From NCBI GenBank assembly GCA_963695135.1, contig CAVOGA010000001.1, forward strand, positions 930,001-994,000: a stretch of 64,000 nucleotides of DNA, given 5' to 3'. The notes under the pieces are model-generated. The model did not search any database and had not been told where the DNA came from. It saw only the letters and a program-made list of their open reading frames with translations. Shown one piece after another: positions 63,518 through 64,000 of this stretch (the stretch's first letter is position 1; each line of letters begins with the position of its first letter). Origin of the DNA: Marinihelvus sp963695135. GTDB lineage: Bacteria > Pseudomonadota > Gammaproteobacteria > Xanthomonadales > SZUA-36. The position numbers and the translations under genes are program-made.

Positions 63518-63718
63518 GGTGGGTCCTTCTGACTTGGTCATGTCGTCAGGAATTTTACTGCAAAGCACAACGGACAGTGCGGCTCCCGGCAGCAATTGGC
63601 CACAAGCCCCGGGTTCACGCAGGTGTCAGTGCAGGTCCTGCAGCTACCGCGATACCCTGGCCGGGACCCCTGCCGGTCAGGGTATCAGGCCGCCCGGTAT
63701 TACCGGGCGCAGCAAGGA
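63518..63718. other. Intergenic region upstream of cytochrome c gene; one hairpin, no gene seen
   Basis: 201 bases. It contains a 7-bp hairpin CGCCCGG/CCGGGCG around TATTA (63691-63709), near the small exported-protein gene, without a T tract. No open frame with a ribosome binding site was seen. Confidence 0.4.
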
Positions 63719-63919
63719 TCAATCAGTCGTGTATTCGCTGACCGGTGCCTCTTCCGGGCGGTTGGCCAGCTCTGCAGCCTGCAGGGGGTACTCATGCTTG
63801 GGCACAATGAAGTTGGCCGTCATTTCGGCAATCACTGCGCTATCAGGATTTGGTGCGGTGGCCATGAAGAAGGCCAGTGCCAACAGGAGCGTGGGCTTCA
63901 GATCTTTTCTGATATCCAT
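63719..63919 (-). CDS. Small exported protein of unknown function
   Basis: 66 residues from ATG 63919 with AAGGAAG six bases upstream. The first 28 residues (MDIRKDLKPTLLLALAFF...) form a signal peptide; the mature part is about 40 residues, acidic, with VPKHEYPLQAAELANRPEE. I recognise no family. It precedes the cytochrome c gene on the same strand with a 201-base gap. Confidence 0.55.
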   Translation of the reverse strand: MDIRKDLKPTLLLALAFFMATAPNPDSAVIAEMTANFIVPKHEYPLQAAELANRPEEAPVSEYTTD

Positions 63920-64000
63920 GAGAACTTCCTTGTTTCAGTTGGATTGTTTCCCCCTCACCAGCAGCAATCCTTGCTGCCTTTCCCTTGAGGGGAGGTTCAA
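63920..64000. other. Window-edge region upstream of the small exported protein; nothing recognised
   Basis: 81 bases with no gene. CCCTCACC and GGTGAGGG-like GC clusters flank a run of T/C; the transcription start of the 63719-63919 gene probably lies here or just beyond the window. Confidence 0.3.

Overview
The window is a high-GC (roughly two thirds G+C by eye) chromosomal segment of a gammaproteobacterium. The evidence is gene content and order: hslVU-ubiE-ubiJ-ubiB, lptM-dapF-DUF484-xerC, algZ-algR-hemC-hemD-hemX-hemY, djlA-rpe...trpE...trpGDC, coq7 and rplM-rpsI are gammaproteobacterial linkages. A marine-type dedicated sortase system and a secreted nuclease with a C-terminal domain I associate with Wenzhouxiangella-like bacteria hint at a marine or halotolerant lineage outside the enterics. 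I cannot name the genus. No prophage, insertion sequence, plasmid or CRISPR array is visible.

Layout. 1-10.3 kb: end of a phosphopantetheinyl transferase, a metallopeptidase, ubiquinone genes, HslVU behind a sigma-32-type promoter, XerC, DapF and the lipoprotein LptM, nearly all on the minus strand. 10.3-17.2 kb (plus): carboxylesterase, AlgZ/AlgR-type two-component pair, then haem genes. 17.2-24.8 kb: a flavin/[2Fe-2S] reductase, a lipid-type operon (thioesterase, acyltransferase, YheT hydrolase, TPR-sulfotransferase-like protein) and a convergent TPR-sulfotransferase. 24.8-37.5 kb: tRNA-Gly, PpiC/HupE pair, histone-deacetylase-like enzyme, Lrp regulator divergent from alanine dehydrogenase with two phased Lrp-like boxes, omega-transaminase, HtpX, cobalamin adenosyltransferase, GcvT/GcvH, PurC, DjlA, Rpe. 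37.5-44.5 kb: an accessory block between rpe and trpE holding a lower-GC secreted nuclease and a complete proteobacterial dedicated sortase system (class GN sortase, VIT/VWA target, response regulator, kinase). 44.5-53.3 kb: Trp biosynthesis with a DksA-like protein and SelO embedded, Coq7, thioredoxin-like ferredoxin, L13/S9 with a leader hairpin, tRNA-Gln and a cluster of intergenic repeats. 53.6-64 kb: SDR, class III aminotransferase, a second, class D-like sortase with its own anchored substrate, a tripartite efflux operon, a K+ channel with an AI-2E family permease, a cysteine-free Rrf2 regulator, a cytochrome c and a small exported protein.

A pervasive feature is about 22 single-base frameshifts, nearly all one extra base and often in a homopolymer, spread across about 15 genes including essential ones (hslU, dapF, hemD, trpE). 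Removing one base restores the family sequence each time. I read these as sequencing or assembly insertions, so these genes are annotated as whole spans with the shift noted. The most interesting biology is the presence of two unrelated sortase-substrate systems about 14 kb apart in one Gram-negative chromosome.
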